Origin: Alkalibacterium iburiense
GTDB lineage: Bacteria > Bacillota > Bacilli > Lactobacillales > Carnobacteriaceae_A
NCBI RefSeq assembly: GCF_039521845.1
Contig: NZ_BAAACW010000143.1
Span: forward strand, 1-15,909
Length of the DNA stretch: 15,909 bases
Direction of reading: 5' to 3'
Shown: positions 6,104 to 14,304 of the stretch, piece after piece
Position numbering within the stretch: position 1 is the stretch's first letter
Layout: each line of letters starts with the position of its first letter
Translations under genes and position numbers: made by a program
The notes under the pieces: generated by a model
Seen by the model: only the letters and a program-made list of their open reading frames with translations
Told to the model about the DNA's origin: nothing
Databases searched by the model: none

Positions 6104-7819
6104 TTATGAAGCGAATTGAGCCTCATATAAAGCTCTATATGGTCCGTCATTGGCCATTAACTCCTCATGACTGCCTTCTTCTGAAATGCCTTTATCAGCC
6201 ACAACCACAATTCTGTCAGCATTTTTAATGGTAGCCAGACGGTGGGCAATAATTAAGGTGGTTCTGCCTTCAGATAAGGAATCCAAAGCTTCTTGAATAG
6301 CCTGTTCTGTTTCAGTGTCTAAAGCGGATGTCGCTTCATCCAAAATAAGAATAGGCGGATTTTTCAAGAACATTCGCGCTATCGATAGCCGTTGCTTTTG
6401 TCCACCAGACATTTTGACGCCGCGTTCTCCAACAACCGTTTCTAAACCATTCGGCAATTGATTAACAACATCTTCTAAATTGGCCATTTTAACTGCCTTC
6501 TCCACTTCTTCGTCTATTGCATCCAGTTTGCCATATAAGATATTTTCTTTGATGGTCCCTGGGAATAAAAAGACATCTTGCTGCACTACACCGATTTGTT
6601 CTCTCAAAGAATTCAGTGTGATTTCTTTAACAGAATAGCCGTCAACCGATAATTTACCAGAAGTGATATCGTAGAAACGTGGCAGTAAATTACATATCGT
6701 TGTCTTTCCTGCTCCACTTGGTCCTACAAAAGCCACGGTTTCCCCCGCTTTAATGGACAAGTTAATATTTTCTAAGATAGGCTGGTTTTCTTCATAGCTA
6801 AATGATACATTTTCATATTCGATATTTCCTTTTAATTCAGCTACATCTGTAGCATAAGACGTGTCTTGGACATCCGGTTTAATATTCAATTCTTCTATTA
6901 AACGTTTGAACCCCGCAAAGCCTTTAGGGTAACTTTCAATCATTGTATTGACTTTTTCAATCGGTCGAACAAAGACGTTCGCAAATAATATAAAGGCAAC
7001 GAGATCGCCATAACTGATTTGTCCCTGAATGGCAAAATAAGCGCCAAAGAATAAAGCAAACAGACTAATCAAACGAATAAAAAAGTAATTATAGGAATGA
7101 CTGATGGCCATTGTTTTGTAGAACATATATTTAGATTTTCTATAGGCCTGATTCAATTTTGCAAAGCGGCCTTTTTCATGGTCTTCATTTGAAAATGCCT
7201 GAACCACTCGCACCCCGCCCACTGACGCTTCAATGCCGGCACTGAACATGGCTAAATCATCATAGATGCGTGTATTGACTTGAGTCATCTTTTTATTGAA
7301 AAACCCTAATGCTAAGGCGATAAATGGGACTAGAACAAAGGTCATAATGGCTAGAGGGACGTGGACACTTAACATTAGGCCGAATGCTCCCAGCAGGGTG
7401 AAGATTGTGATGAAGACATCTTCCGGTCCATGGTGAGCCACTTCTGCTATCTCAAACAAGTCCGAAGTAAAACGGGTAATGAGTTTACCTGTTTCTCGGT
7501 TGTCAAAATAAGAAAAAGATTGTTCCTGAATATGATTATACAGGTCCCTTCTCATATCTGTTTCAATATTTGTACCGAGTTTATGTCCAAAATAAGTAAC
7601 GATGTAATGCAGAGCGGTATTCACGGCATAAACTAGCAGTAAGCCGATTGAAACCATGACAATCAGATTCCAATTGCCGGTAGGTAGAATATTATCCACC
7701 ACTCGCTGGACCATGATAGGAAAAGCTAATTCTAAAATGGCCACTAGAGTAGCAGATGAAAAATCTAAAGTGAATAACTTTTTATAAGGTTTATAATAGG
7801 AAAAAAATCGTTTAAACAT
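6104..7819 (-). CDS. MsbA/YwjA-type ABC exporter, fused membrane and ATPase domains
   Basis: This 571-residue half-transporter is expected to work as a homodimer in the cytoplasmic membrane. Six membrane helices fill about residues 15-295. The ATPase domain follows, with Walker A GPSGAGKTT (366-374), Q-loop VVQQD (411-415), signature MSGGQ (470-474) in place of the usual LSGGQ, Walker B LILDEATSALD (491-501, catalytic E495) and switch histidine H526. It most resembles, from memory, the Bacillus YwjA group of lipid or drug exporters; the substrate cannot be told. The ATG has AAGGAG 12 nt upstream. No good promoter lies between glyS and this gene, so it may depend on read-through past the hairpin at 7864-7897. 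It is followed closely by niaR, but a link to niacin is not shown. Confidence 0.93.
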   Translation of the reverse strand: MFKRFFSYYKPYKKLFTLDFSSATLVAILELAFPIMVQRVVDNILPTGNWNLIVMVSIGLLLVYAVNTALHYIVTYFGHKLGTNIETDMRRDLYNHIQEQSFSYFDNRETGKLITRFTSDLFEIAEVAHHGPEDVFITIFTLLGAFGLMLSVHVPLAIMTFVLVPFIALALGFFNKKMTQVNTRIYDDLAMFSAGIEASVGGVRVVQAFSNEDHEKGRFAKLNQAYRKSKYMFYKTMAISHSYNYFFIRLISLFALFFGAYFAIQGQISYGDLVAFILFANVFVRPIEKVNTMIESYPKGFAGFKRLIEELNIKPDVQDTSYATDVAELKGNIEYENVSFSYEENQPILENINLSIKAGETVAFVGPSGAGKTTICNLLPRFYDITSGKLSVDGYSVKEITLNSLREQIGVVQQDVFLFPGTIKENILYGKLDAIDEEVEKAVKMANLEDVVNQLPNGLETVVGERGVKMSGGQKQRLSIARMFLKNPPILILDEATSALDTETEQAIQEALDSLSEGRTTLIIAHRLATIKNADRIVVVADKGISEEGSHEELMANDGPYRALYEAQFAS

Positions 7820-7863
7820 CGAACGTTCATACTCCTTCTATCCTGCAATGAGTAATCCATTTA

Positions 7864-7897
7864 ACTAAAGCAGAAACGCAGTTATTTCTGCTTTAGT
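7864..7897 (-). terminator. Perfect 13-bp hairpin after glyS, weak as a terminator
   Basis: ACTAAAGCAGAAA (7864-7876) pairs perfectly with TTTCTGCTTTAGT (7885-7897) around an 8-nt loop, 10 nt after the glyS stop codon. On the minus strand it is followed by TAAATGG rather than a T-run. It may be an inefficient terminator, a 3'-end stabiliser or a processing site. Confidence 0.6.
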
Positions 7898-7907
7898 GTC
7901 TTCTCTC

Positions 7908-9992
7908 TTATTTAATAACTAAGGCATCAAAGTGAGCGAAAGGTAAGGTCATATCGTTGATTCTCTTTAATAAAGCTAATCGATTCGCTCTCACTTTCTC
8001 ATTATCTGACATAACCATATTGTTATCGAAAAATGTGTCAATAACCTCATGAAGATTCGATAAAACCGTCCAATAACTGAAAGCCGAAGTTTCTGCCTTC
8101 AACTGTGTCTCACTTTCTACAACAGCTTCATACAAGGCTTTTTCAGAATCCGACTCAAACAGTTCTGGAGAAACATCCAACTCTTCATCGGCTTTTTCTG
8201 CTAAATTCGACACACGCGTCAAGGATTCAACAATCGGCTTAAAGCTATCTTTCGCTTTTTCTTCTTTCAGTACACGAGCGATAGCAATGAGTTGAATCAA
8301 GTCATCTTGATCAGAGCCTAAAACAGCTGCTCGAATATCATGGTCTTTCGACAAGCCCGCTTCTTTCGATAGCCACTGATCGACGCGATCTTTAATAAAC
8401 TGAATGACACTGTCTTTCTTCTGTTCATAAAGGGCCTTTGTCTCTATGGATTCTGTTTCTGAAATAATAGCATCAATCCATTCATTCAATGGGACATGGA
8501 CATTAAAGGCTTCAATAATGCGCACGATACCCATGGCTTGACGTCTTAATGCAAAAGGATCATTTGAACCAGATGGAATCAAGTCTATTGAAAAGAATGA
8601 CAGAAGAGAATCCATTTTATCTGCTAATGAAAGAATCGCTCCTTCAACGGTCTCCGGCAGACTTCCTTCCATGCTGACGGGTAAATAGTGCTCACTAATG
8701 GCTTGAGAGACCGCTTCATTTTCTCCTCTTTCCTTAGCGAATATGCCCCCAATTTGTCCTTGTAAGGAAGTAAACTCATTGACGGTCTGAGTGACTAAGT
8801 CGAACTTTGCAATCATAGCTGCTCGTTTAAGATCTGACAGCTGTTCGTTGGAAACAGAGAAATAAGGTGCAAGAAGGACTGAAAGGTGTTCGATTCGCTT
8901 CTGTTTATCGTATAAGGAACCTAATTTCTCATGGAATGAAACAGTTGGTAACTTCTCAACAAAGTCCTTAATAGACAACTTCTTGTCCTCTTCATAAAAG
9001 AAATCAGCATCCGCTAAACGTGCTTCTAACACTTTTTCATTCCCTTTACGGACATGGTCGATTGCTTCATCGTTCCCATTTCTGACAGCGATAAAGTGTG
9101 GTAAAAAGGACGCATCGGCATCATTCTCTCTCACAGGGAAGTAACGCTGATGGTCAGCCATTGCTGTTTCCAATACCATTTCAGGGACACTTAAATAGTC
9201 TGTATGAAAAGACCCGTAAAAAGCCGTTGGGTATTCAACTAAGTCTGTGACTTCATTTAAAAGAGACTCATTAGATAAAGGACTCTTCCAATTGTTGGCC
9301 TCACATAATGCTTCAATTTGGTCTATTATTAACTGCTTTCTTTCCTCACGGTCAACTATAACCTGTTGTTCTTTCAAGGCAGAGACATAGTCAGCTGCAT
9401 GAGTCAGAGTGATGGTTTCACCCAAGAAGCGGTGTCCTTTTGTCTGGTTACTTGATGAAATATCAAATAAATCTAAGCTCACGACCTGATCATCCAATAA
9501 AGCGACTAACCAATGAACGGGACGGATATATTTAAATGAATGGTTGCCCCACTTCATAGAAACAGGAAACGGAATAGAAGCCAAAACGGGTGATAATTCC
9601 GAAATCACTTCAGGCGCTGTCTGACCTTTGATATGTTTTTCAACAAAGACGTATTCTTCTCCTTTGACCTCTTTAAAAATAATATCATCTACGCTTGCTT
9701 TCTGGCCTTTTGTAAAACCGATGGCTGCTTTGGTCCACTGGCCTTCATCATCTAAGGCGATGCGTTTGGCTGGACCTCTGACTGTTTCGGTCTTATCTGG
9801 CTGCTTATCTGCCAAATCTGTTACGATTAGGGCTAAACGTCTCGGTGTGCTGTAGGCTCTAATAGATTCATATGTGAGGTTGTTCTCATTGAAGTGCGCA
9901 GAAACTCTTTCTTTTAATTCTTTAACAGCTGAGGAAATGACTTTAGCAGGCATTTCTTCTAAGCCAATTTCCAGTAGAAATGTGTGTGACAT
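7908..9992 (-). CDS. glyS: Glycyl-tRNA synthetase beta subunit
   Basis: This 694-residue subunit of the alpha2-beta2 glycyl-tRNA synthetase binds and positions tRNA-Gly. It opens with the family signature FLLEIGLEEMPAKV and contains the conserved block KVLEARLADADFFYEEDKK. It ends with a DALR-type anticodon-binding domain (NEKVRANRLALLKRI near the C-terminus). The frame is open further upstream to an ATG at 10028, but that start lies inside glyQ and lacks support. The ATG at 9992 overlaps the glyQ stop as TAATG and has AGGAGG 7-8 nt upstream, so it is chosen. It is translationally coupled to glyQ and controlled by the T-box in front of glyQ. Confidence 0.97.
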   Translation of the reverse strand: MSHTFLLEIGLEEMPAKVISSAVKELKERVSAHFNENNLTYESIRAYSTPRRLALIVTDLADKQPDKTETVRGPAKRIALDDEGQWTKAAIGFTKGQKASVDDIIFKEVKGEEYVFVEKHIKGQTAPEVISELSPVLASIPFPVSMKWGNHSFKYIRPVHWLVALLDDQVVSLDLFDISSSNQTKGHRFLGETITLTHAADYVSALKEQQVIVDREERKQLIIDQIEALCEANNWKSPLSNESLLNEVTDLVEYPTAFYGSFHTDYLSVPEMVLETAMADHQRYFPVRENDADASFLPHFIAVRNGNDEAIDHVRKGNEKVLEARLADADFFYEEDKKLSIKDFVEKLPTVSFHEKLGSLYDKQKRIEHLSVLLAPYFSVSNEQLSDLKRAAMIAKFDLVTQTVNEFTSLQGQIGGIFAKERGENEAVSQAISEHYLPVSMEGSLPETVEGAILSLADKMDSLLSFFSIDLIPSGSNDPFALRRQAMGIVRIIEAFNVHVPLNEWIDAIISETESIETKALYEQKKDSVIQFIKDRVDQWLSKEAGLSKDHDIRAAVLGSDQDDLIQLIAIARVLKEEKAKDSFKPIVESLTRVSNLAEKADEELDVSPELFESDSEKALYEAVVESETQLKAETSAFSYWTVLSNLHEVIDTFFDNNMVMSDNEKVRANRLALLKRINDMTLPFAHFDALVIK

Positions 9993-10921
9993 TAGTTTTC
10001 CTCCTTTACGCCATATTTCGCAATCCATTTATCTGTTTCTTCTCCATGCAGGAGTGGAAATTCTAAACGGGCACGTTCTTCTAGGAATGCTCGTGCAATT
10101 AATCGGGCCATGTTTCGGATACGTTTCAAGTAATCTGGTCGATCTGTGGCAGAAACGGCTCCTCTAGCGTCTAACATATTGAATGCATGGCTGCATTTCA
10201 ATACATAGTCGTAAGCTGGGTGGACTAAGCGGTTTTCGATTTGTTTGAGCGCTTCTTTTTCAAATACAGAAAACTGAGAGAATAAGAAAGCTGTATCACT
10301 GTGGTCAAATGAATAAGCCGAGTGTTCATATTCCGGTTGTTTGAATATTTCTCCGTATTTTACTCCAGGCGCCCATACGATATCGTAGACATTATCGACA
10401 TCTTGAATATAAGAAGCTAGTCGTTCCAAACCGTAAGTTAATTCACTTGTGACAGAATCGACTTCTAATCCACCCACTTGCTGGAAGTACGTGAATTGAG
10501 TGACTTCCATACCGTCTAGCCAGACTTCCCATCCTAATCCAGCACAGCCGAGAGATGGGTTCTCCCAGTTGTCTTCTACAAATCGGATATCGTGCTTTAA
10601 GGGATCGATACCTAATGCTTTTAAACTGTCTATATACAATTCTTGAATGTTTTTTGGTGAAGGCTTCATGACCACTTGAAATTGATGGTGCTGATACAGA
10701 CGGTTAGGGTTTTCTCCGTATCTCCCGTCAGCCGGTCTGCGGGATGGTTCGACATAGGCTGCATTCCATGGTTCAGGTCCGATGGCTCGTAAAAAAGTAT
10801 ACGGGCTCATTGTTCCGGCTCCTTTTTCGGTATCATAGGCTTGCATTAGCATGCAGCCTTTATCTGACCAGAACTGCTGTAACGTTAAGATAATATCTTG
10901 AAACGTTTTGGTGTTTGACAT
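9992..10921 (-). CDS. glyQ: Glycyl-tRNA synthetase alpha subunit
   Basis: This 309-residue class II synthetase subunit carries the site that activates glycine with ATP. The family signature is clear: FQDIILTLQQFWSDKGC at the start, GAGTMSPYTFLRAIGPEPW, then YVEPSRRPADGRYGENPNRL and YQHHQFQVV, the motif 2 region. Its length is close to the usual 290-305 residues. The ATG has AAGGAG 9 nt upstream. It is first in the glyQ-glyS operon, preceded by a glycine-responsive T-box leader, so expression should rise when uncharged tRNA-Gly accumulates. Confidence 0.98.
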   Translation of the reverse strand: MSNTKTFQDIILTLQQFWSDKGCMLMQAYDTEKGAGTMSPYTFLRAIGPEPWNAAYVEPSRRPADGRYGENPNRLYQHHQFQVVMKPSPKNIQELYIDSLKALGIDPLKHDIRFVEDNWENPSLGCAGLGWEVWLDGMEVTQFTYFQQVGGLEVDSVTSELTYGLERLASYIQDVDNVYDIVWAPGVKYGEIFKQPEYEHSAYSFDHSDTAFLFSQFSVFEKEALKQIENRLVHPAYDYVLKCSHAFNMLDARGAVSATDRPDYLKRIRNMARLIARAFLEERARLEFPLLHGEETDKWIAKYGVKEEN

Positions 10922-10961
10922 AATGGTTCGCTCCTTTATATTTGTTCAATCGTTTAATTGT

Positions 10962-11008
10962 TTTTATACGCTCATGCTAGATAAAGAGTCTCATGCGTTC
11001 GTATAAAA
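10962..11008 (-). other. Extra stem-loop between the T-box terminator and glyQ
   Basis: The 9-bp perfect inverted repeat TTTTATACG (10962-10970) and CGTATAAAA (11000-11008) has an inner CATG/CATG pairing. It lies after the T-box terminator and about 40 nt before glyQ. It has no T-run in either direction, so it is not a terminator; its function is unknown. Confidence 0.4.
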
Positions 11009-11016
11009 GGAAGAAA

Positions 11017-11071
11017 ATAAAAAGACTCGTCTCTATACTGGTTCAAATTGGCCAGTATAGGGACGAGTCTT
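11017..11071 (-). terminator. Conditional terminator of the glyQS T-box
   Basis: On the minus strand positions 11052-11071 pair with 11022-11041: a 20-bp stem with one mismatch, beginning AAGACTCGTC, with a 10-nt loop, followed by TTTTTATTTTC. Its 5' arm is shared with the antiterminator. Confidence 0.93.
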
Positions 11072-11240
11072 CTCGCGGTTCCACCCTACTTCTAACGGTT
11101 AACGTTAGCTCTTTCAATCATGCACCTATAGACGCCCTTCAAAATAAAGTCTTCTGTAGCTTTCACCCTCCTACAGTCGCTTCTGTTAGACTTTTATTTC
11201 TACTCCTTCTACGATGTGCTATTCAATTTGTTTTCTAAAT
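11017..11240 (-). ncRNA. Glycine T-box riboswitch of glyQS
   Basis: On the minus strand the conserved T-box AGGGTGGAACCGCG lies at 11074-11087. Its tRNA-acceptor bulge is UGGA, which fits the UCCA end expected of tRNA-Gly. Upstream are the stem III hairpin CTAACG/CGTTAG and stem I, with a distal CTGTAG/CTACAG hairpin. Stem I contains a candidate specifier GGC (11134-11136), followed by G in the context GAAGGGCGTC. Downstream, TAGGG of the T-box (11084-11088) can pair with CCCTA of the terminator arm (11058-11062) to form the antiterminator. The 5' boundary is set from the predicted transcription start and is approximate. Confidence 0.93.
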
Positions 11241-11243
11241 TTA

Positions 11244-11271
11244 ATCTTACAGAAAGAAAGTTATTTGTCAA
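11244..11271 (-). promoter_or_regulatory. glyQS promoter
   Basis: On the minus strand a perfect TTGACA (11266-11271), a 16-bp spacer and TAAGAT (11244-11249) lie just before the T-box leader. The -35 begins about 12 nt after the stop codon of the upstream membrane-protein gene. Confidence 0.7.
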
Positions 11272-11282
11272 TAAACATTCTT

Positions 11283-11768
11283 TTATTTTTGTACATCTAG
11301 TACTAAGCGTTGCTTGAATAAATGGTCTTTTAAATCTTCCAGCTGGTCTTTATCAAAGTAGATATAGTAAACCGTGGGAAGATTCTCATTAGACTCCAAC
11401 GCAAAGCGCACTTTGAGGCGTTTCTTTTGTTCAATGACTATCCAATCTTTTGTTTCCTCAAACGGAAAAGCTTGCGGATACATATTTCTTAAGGCATTAC
11501 CCGTATTTAAAGGGAGAACTGTTTTATTTGTCAATCCTCTATTAAATAAAGACAGAATTAAAGAAATAGCTGGTGTTAAAAAGAATAGATAATCAACTAC
11601 AGTCTCTCCTAAAGCATAAGCCATGCCACCAAACACACTTATAATCAATAATATAATAACAAATAGGCTTTTAGGTAAACGATGGAATAGTTTGATCGGT
11701 TTTATCTGTCTTATTTGGAATACTATCAGCATAATAAACCCAACAACCAATATAAATCTAAAAACTAT
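11283..11768 (-). CDS. Small membrane protein of unknown function, apparent AUA start
   Basis: I do not recognise the family. The protein has three hydrophobic segments: the first 10-15 residues, FVIILLIISVFGGMAYALG, and a stretch around VVDYLFFLTPAISLILSLF. These are followed by a soluble domain of about 90 residues, probably cytoplasmic, rich in Lys, Asp and aromatic residues. It lies 20 nt after recO and before the glyQS promoter, so it is probably the last gene of the phoH-recO operon. The most upstream usual start codon is TTG at 11750, which has no ribosome binding site. Six codons further upstream is an in-frame ATA (11766-11768) with AAGGAG exactly 9 nt ahead. The AUA form starts (M)VFRFILVVGFIMLIV and completes the first membrane segment, so I use it here; 155 or 161 residues are possible. 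Confidence 0.75.
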   Translation of the reverse strand: MVFRFILVVGFIMLIVFQIRQIKPIKLFHRLPKSLFVIILLIISVFGGMAYALGETVVDYLFFLTPAISLILSLFNRGLTNKTVLPLNTGNALRNMYPQAFPFEETKDWIVIEQKKRLKVRFALESNENLPTVYYIYFDKDQLEDLKDHLFKQRLVLDVQK

Positions 11769-11777
11769 GTCTACCCT

Positions 11778-11783
11778 CTCCTT
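11778..11783 (-). promoter_or_regulatory. Ribosome binding site placing the unknown gene's start at ATA
   Basis: AAGGAG on the minus strand lies 9 nt before the ATA at 11766-11768 and 27 nt before the TTG at 11750. The spacing is identical to that seen at niaX. Confidence 0.6.
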
Positions 11784-11788
11784 GTCAA

Positions 11789-12553
11789 CTATTTAATCAA
11801 ATCCTGCCAATTTTTCATTTCATCAATAAATTTCTTACTCTTTAATTTTAAGCCTACGAGTTCTTCATATAATATATCCAAGACAGCACGTATCTCGTCT
11901 TTTGTCTCTTGTTTAACAGAAACAGTGTTAATCTTTTCCAAAGAAACAACTGAAAACAGACGAATAAAGTGAATGGCCCGGGGAAAAGCATGGAGCCGCC
12001 TTTCGTCTTCATGGAAGTGTGCCGGGCACAAAAGTCCATGATGTTTACTCGAATAGTCAAAGGCACCCTCAGTTTTTCCGCAGAATACACAGCCTCTCAA
12101 TTCTGGTAGGACTCCGAAATACCTTAAAAAGCGCACTTCGAAGATATTCATGACAATTTCTTCGTCTTTGCCTTCATTTATATAAGACATCCCCTGAATT
12201 AACTGTTCAAAGAGTCTATTATCCACTACCCGATCTTCTAACGCTGCATCCGCTAACTGTAAAACATACGTAGCATAGGCATTTTTGAAAATATCCTGTT
12301 GAATGACACTAAAGGGTTCAACATTTTTAGCATCTCTTAAAAAACTTAGACCATCATCCCGAATGTCTGCTATAAAAGTAGAAGATGTAAAAGGTTGAAT
12401 GGCTGGTCTAAGTTTAAAGTTTGGATTTTTCGTTCCTCTTACAAAAAACATTAATTTACCGTAACGGTCAGTGAATATCTTAACCAAATAATCTCTTTCC
12501 CGGTGTTTTCGAATCGATAACACTAACCCTTGTACTTCTTCTAACTGAGACAC
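11789..12553 (-). CDS. recO: DNA repair protein RecO
   Basis: RecO helps load RecA on SSB-coated single-stranded DNA and anneals strands in the RecFOR pathway. The 254-residue protein has an N-terminal OB-fold (about 1-80, starting EEVQGLVLSIRKHRERDYLVKIF) and a helical C-terminal domain. The latter contains a zinc-finger-like group: C155, C158, C176 and probably H179 (CVFC ... CPAH), as in Gram-positive RecO. Translation starts at GTG with AAGGTGA upstream. The gene is 20 nt after era; Bacillus subtilis carries a small yqzL gene in this position, which is absent here. Confidence 0.95.
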   Translation of the reverse strand: MSQLEEVQGLVLSIRKHRERDYLVKIFTDRYGKLMFFVRGTKNPNFKLRPAIQPFTSSTFIADIRDDGLSFLRDAKNVEPFSVIQQDIFKNAYATYVLQLADAALEDRVVDNRLFEQLIQGMSYINEGKDEEIVMNIFEVRFLRYFGVLPELRGCVFCGKTEGAFDYSSKHHGLLCPAHFHEDERRLHAFPRAIHFIRLFSVVSLEKINTVSVKQETKDEIRAVLDILYEELVGLKLKSKKFIDEMKNWQDLIK

Positions 12554-12573
12554 TCAGTCACCTTCTCTAAAGA

Positions 12574-13485
12574 TTAATATTCATCTTCGTTATAGCCGTA
12601 ATCTCTCAAGTAGAACTGCTTTTCACGCCAGTCATTTTGAACTTTCACATATAAATCCAAGAAGATTCTATCCCCTAAAAGAGCCTCGATATCTTTTCTC
12701 GCATTCATTCCAATATCTTTCAGCATTTTTCCGCCTTTACCGATGATAATCCCCTTTTGAGATTTTCGTTCAACGATAATCGTTGCTTCTACTAAAACCT
12801 TCTGGTCATCTTCTCGTTTCATTCCTTCAACAACGACAGCGACAGAATGCGGCACTTCTTCACGCGTACGCTCCAATACTTTTTCCCGAATCAGTTCTGA
12901 AACGATAAAATACTCCGGGTGATCCGTTACCTGATCTTCGGGATAAAACTGAGGACCTTCCGGCAAGTATTTATTGATGGTTTCAACAAGACGCTCCACG
13001 TTATTCCCTTCAGTAGCGGAAATAGGAATAATCTCTTGAAAATCCATTTGTTCATTGTAGTCTTCAATAATCGGCAATAGTTCATCTGGATGAACCTGAT
13101 CGATTTTATTTAAAACTAAGAAAACAGGGCTTTTCACTGTTTTTAATTTTTCAATGACAAAATTATCTCCAGGACCTCTTTTTTCAGTTACGTTTACTAA
13201 AAACAAGACCACATCGACTTCATTGATGGTACTCAAAGCAGTCCGAACCATAAAATCACCTAAGCGATGTTTCGGTTTATGAATACCTGGAGTATCAATA
13301 AAGATGATTTGTTCATTTTCTGTCGTATAAATACCCTGTATTTTATTACGGGTCGTTTGAGCTTTATCACTCATGATTGCTATTTTTTGCCCAACCAGCC
13401 TGTTTAACAGAGTTGATTTTCCAACATTTGGTCGACCGACTAATGAAACAAAACCTGATTTATAATGCTCTTTTCCTTCTCTCAT
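12574..13485 (-). CDS. era: GTPase Era
   Basis: Era is an essential GTPase that binds the 3' end of 16S rRNA and checks small-subunit maturation. Numbered from ATG 13485 (303 residues), G1 is GRPNVGKS (17-24), G3 is DTPG (64-67), G4 is NKID (126-129) and G5 is SAT (about 156-158). The C-terminal KH RNA-binding domain carries GKGG (249-252) and the usual acidic-aromatic ending. The frame also offers a TTG one codon upstream (13488). The ATG overlaps the cdd stop as TGATG and has AGGTGAT upstream inside cdd, so translational coupling with cdd is likely. Confidence 0.98.
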   Translation of the reverse strand: MREGKEHYKSGFVSLVGRPNVGKSTLLNRLVGQKIAIMSDKAQTTRNKIQGIYTTENEQIIFIDTPGIHKPKHRLGDFMVRTALSTINEVDVVLFLVNVTEKRGPGDNFVIEKLKTVKSPVFLVLNKIDQVHPDELLPIIEDYNEQMDFQEIIPISATEGNNVERLVETINKYLPEGPQFYPEDQVTDHPEYFIVSELIREKVLERTREEVPHSVAVVVEGMKREDDQKVLVEATIIVERKSQKGIIIGKGGKMLKDIGMNARKDIEALLGDRIFLDLYVKVQNDWREKQFYLRDYGYNEDEY

Positions 13486-13889
13486 CAAACCATATCACCT
13501 GACTGGAATGCACCTGGAAGTAGCCCAGCTACAGTCGTTTCTTTTATATTCCCTTTTCTGTTCGTTAATAGAACAGGCATATCGGCATCACAAAACTCCG
13601 CCAACACTTGTCGGCAAGCGCCACAGGGTGAAATAGGATGATCTGTATTCCCTGTCACAACCAGATAGTCAAATGAAGTATTTCCATCTGATACAGCTTT
13701 AAACACAGCTGTTCTTTCGGCACAGTTCGATAAACCGTAAGACGCATTTTCAATATTGCATCCGCCATAGACTTGTCCATTCTTAGTTAAAAGAGCTGCA
13801 CCAACTGGAAATTTGGAATACGGTACGTAAGCTTTGTCTAACATGCGAGTAGCTTCTAAAACCAACTGTTCTTTTAATTGTTCATCCAT
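13485..13889 (-). CDS. cdd: Cytidine deaminase
   Basis: This enzyme deaminates cytidine and deoxycytidine to uridine and deoxyuridine in pyrimidine salvage. The 134-residue length is that of the small tetrameric form. Zinc is held by C56 (in NCAERT, with catalytic E58), C89 and C92 (PCGACRQ). Substrate-binding residues are seen in YSKFPVGAAL and GGCNIENASYG. The start has AGAGG about 8 nt upstream. It lies 13 nt after dgkA, and its stop overlaps the era start. Confidence 0.97.
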   Translation of the reverse strand: MDEQLKEQLVLEATRMLDKAYVPYSKFPVGAALLTKNGQVYGGCNIENASYGLSNCAERTAVFKAVSDGNTSFDYLVVTGNTDHPISPCGACRQVLAEFCDADMPVLLTNRKGNIKETTVAGLLPGAFQSGDMV

Positions 13890-13902
13890 TTTTTTCGCCT
13901 CT

Positions 13903-14304
13903 TTACATTAATATAGTAATCAATTTGGGCAGGATAATAATGCCTCCGACTAAAACAGCAAAAGAAGCGGTCACCAAAACTACAGCCGCCGCCATGTCTT
14001 TTACTTTTTTTGCAATAGGGTGGTACTCCTGAGTAACTAAATCGACTAAGTTTTCTATTACTGTATTGACTATTTCCATTACCAGGACTAAGTAAGAAAC
14101 AAGCAGGAGCCATAACCATTCGTTTAAAGATAAAGGTAAAAATAAGGCAACAAGTATAACGAGAACTAAACTGGCTACATGAACCTTCATGTTTCTTTCT
14201 TCTTGGAATACCGTTTGAATGCCCTTGAAAGCAAATTTAAACGATGTCCTAAATTTCCTGTTTTTTCCTGGTAACTTCTGCTTATCGTTTAAGGCCATAC
14301 TCAT
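13903..14304 (-). CDS. dgkA: Diacylglycerol / undecaprenol kinase family protein
   Basis: This small three-helix membrane kinase belongs to the DgkA family. Gram-positive members usually phosphorylate undecaprenol, feeding the lipid carrier of cell-wall synthesis, rather than diacylglycerol. The 133-residue protein shows the signature residues: FKGIQTVFQEERNMKVH (about 26-42), MEIVNTVIENLVDL (76-89, with E77, N80 and E84) and AKKVKDMAAAVVL (98-110). Membrane segments lie at about 44-60, 64-82 and 106-127. ATG at 14304 has AGGAG 7 nt upstream, so the gene overlaps the ybeY end by 23 nt. An internal ATG at 14298 is less well placed. Confidence 0.94.
   Translation of the reverse strand: MSMALNDKQKLPGKNRKFRTSFKFAFKGIQTVFQEERNMKVHVASLVLVILVALFLPLSLNEWLWLLLVSYLVLVMEIVNTVIENLVDLVTQEYHPIAKKVKDMAAAVVLVTASFAVLVGGIIILPKLITILM

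Noticed and set aside
9993..10028. Upstream extension of glyS by 12 codons
   Set aside because: It lies within glyQ, whereas the TAATG start at 9992 has a good ribosome binding site and matches the family N-terminus.
10993..11238. Open frame of 81 codons on the + strand
   Set aside because: It lies entirely in the T-box leader and its terminator; the RNA structure explains the sequence.
13874..14119. Open frame on the minus strand overlapping dgkA and the cdd start
   Set aside because: It is another frame of the well-supported dgkA gene and has no family signature.
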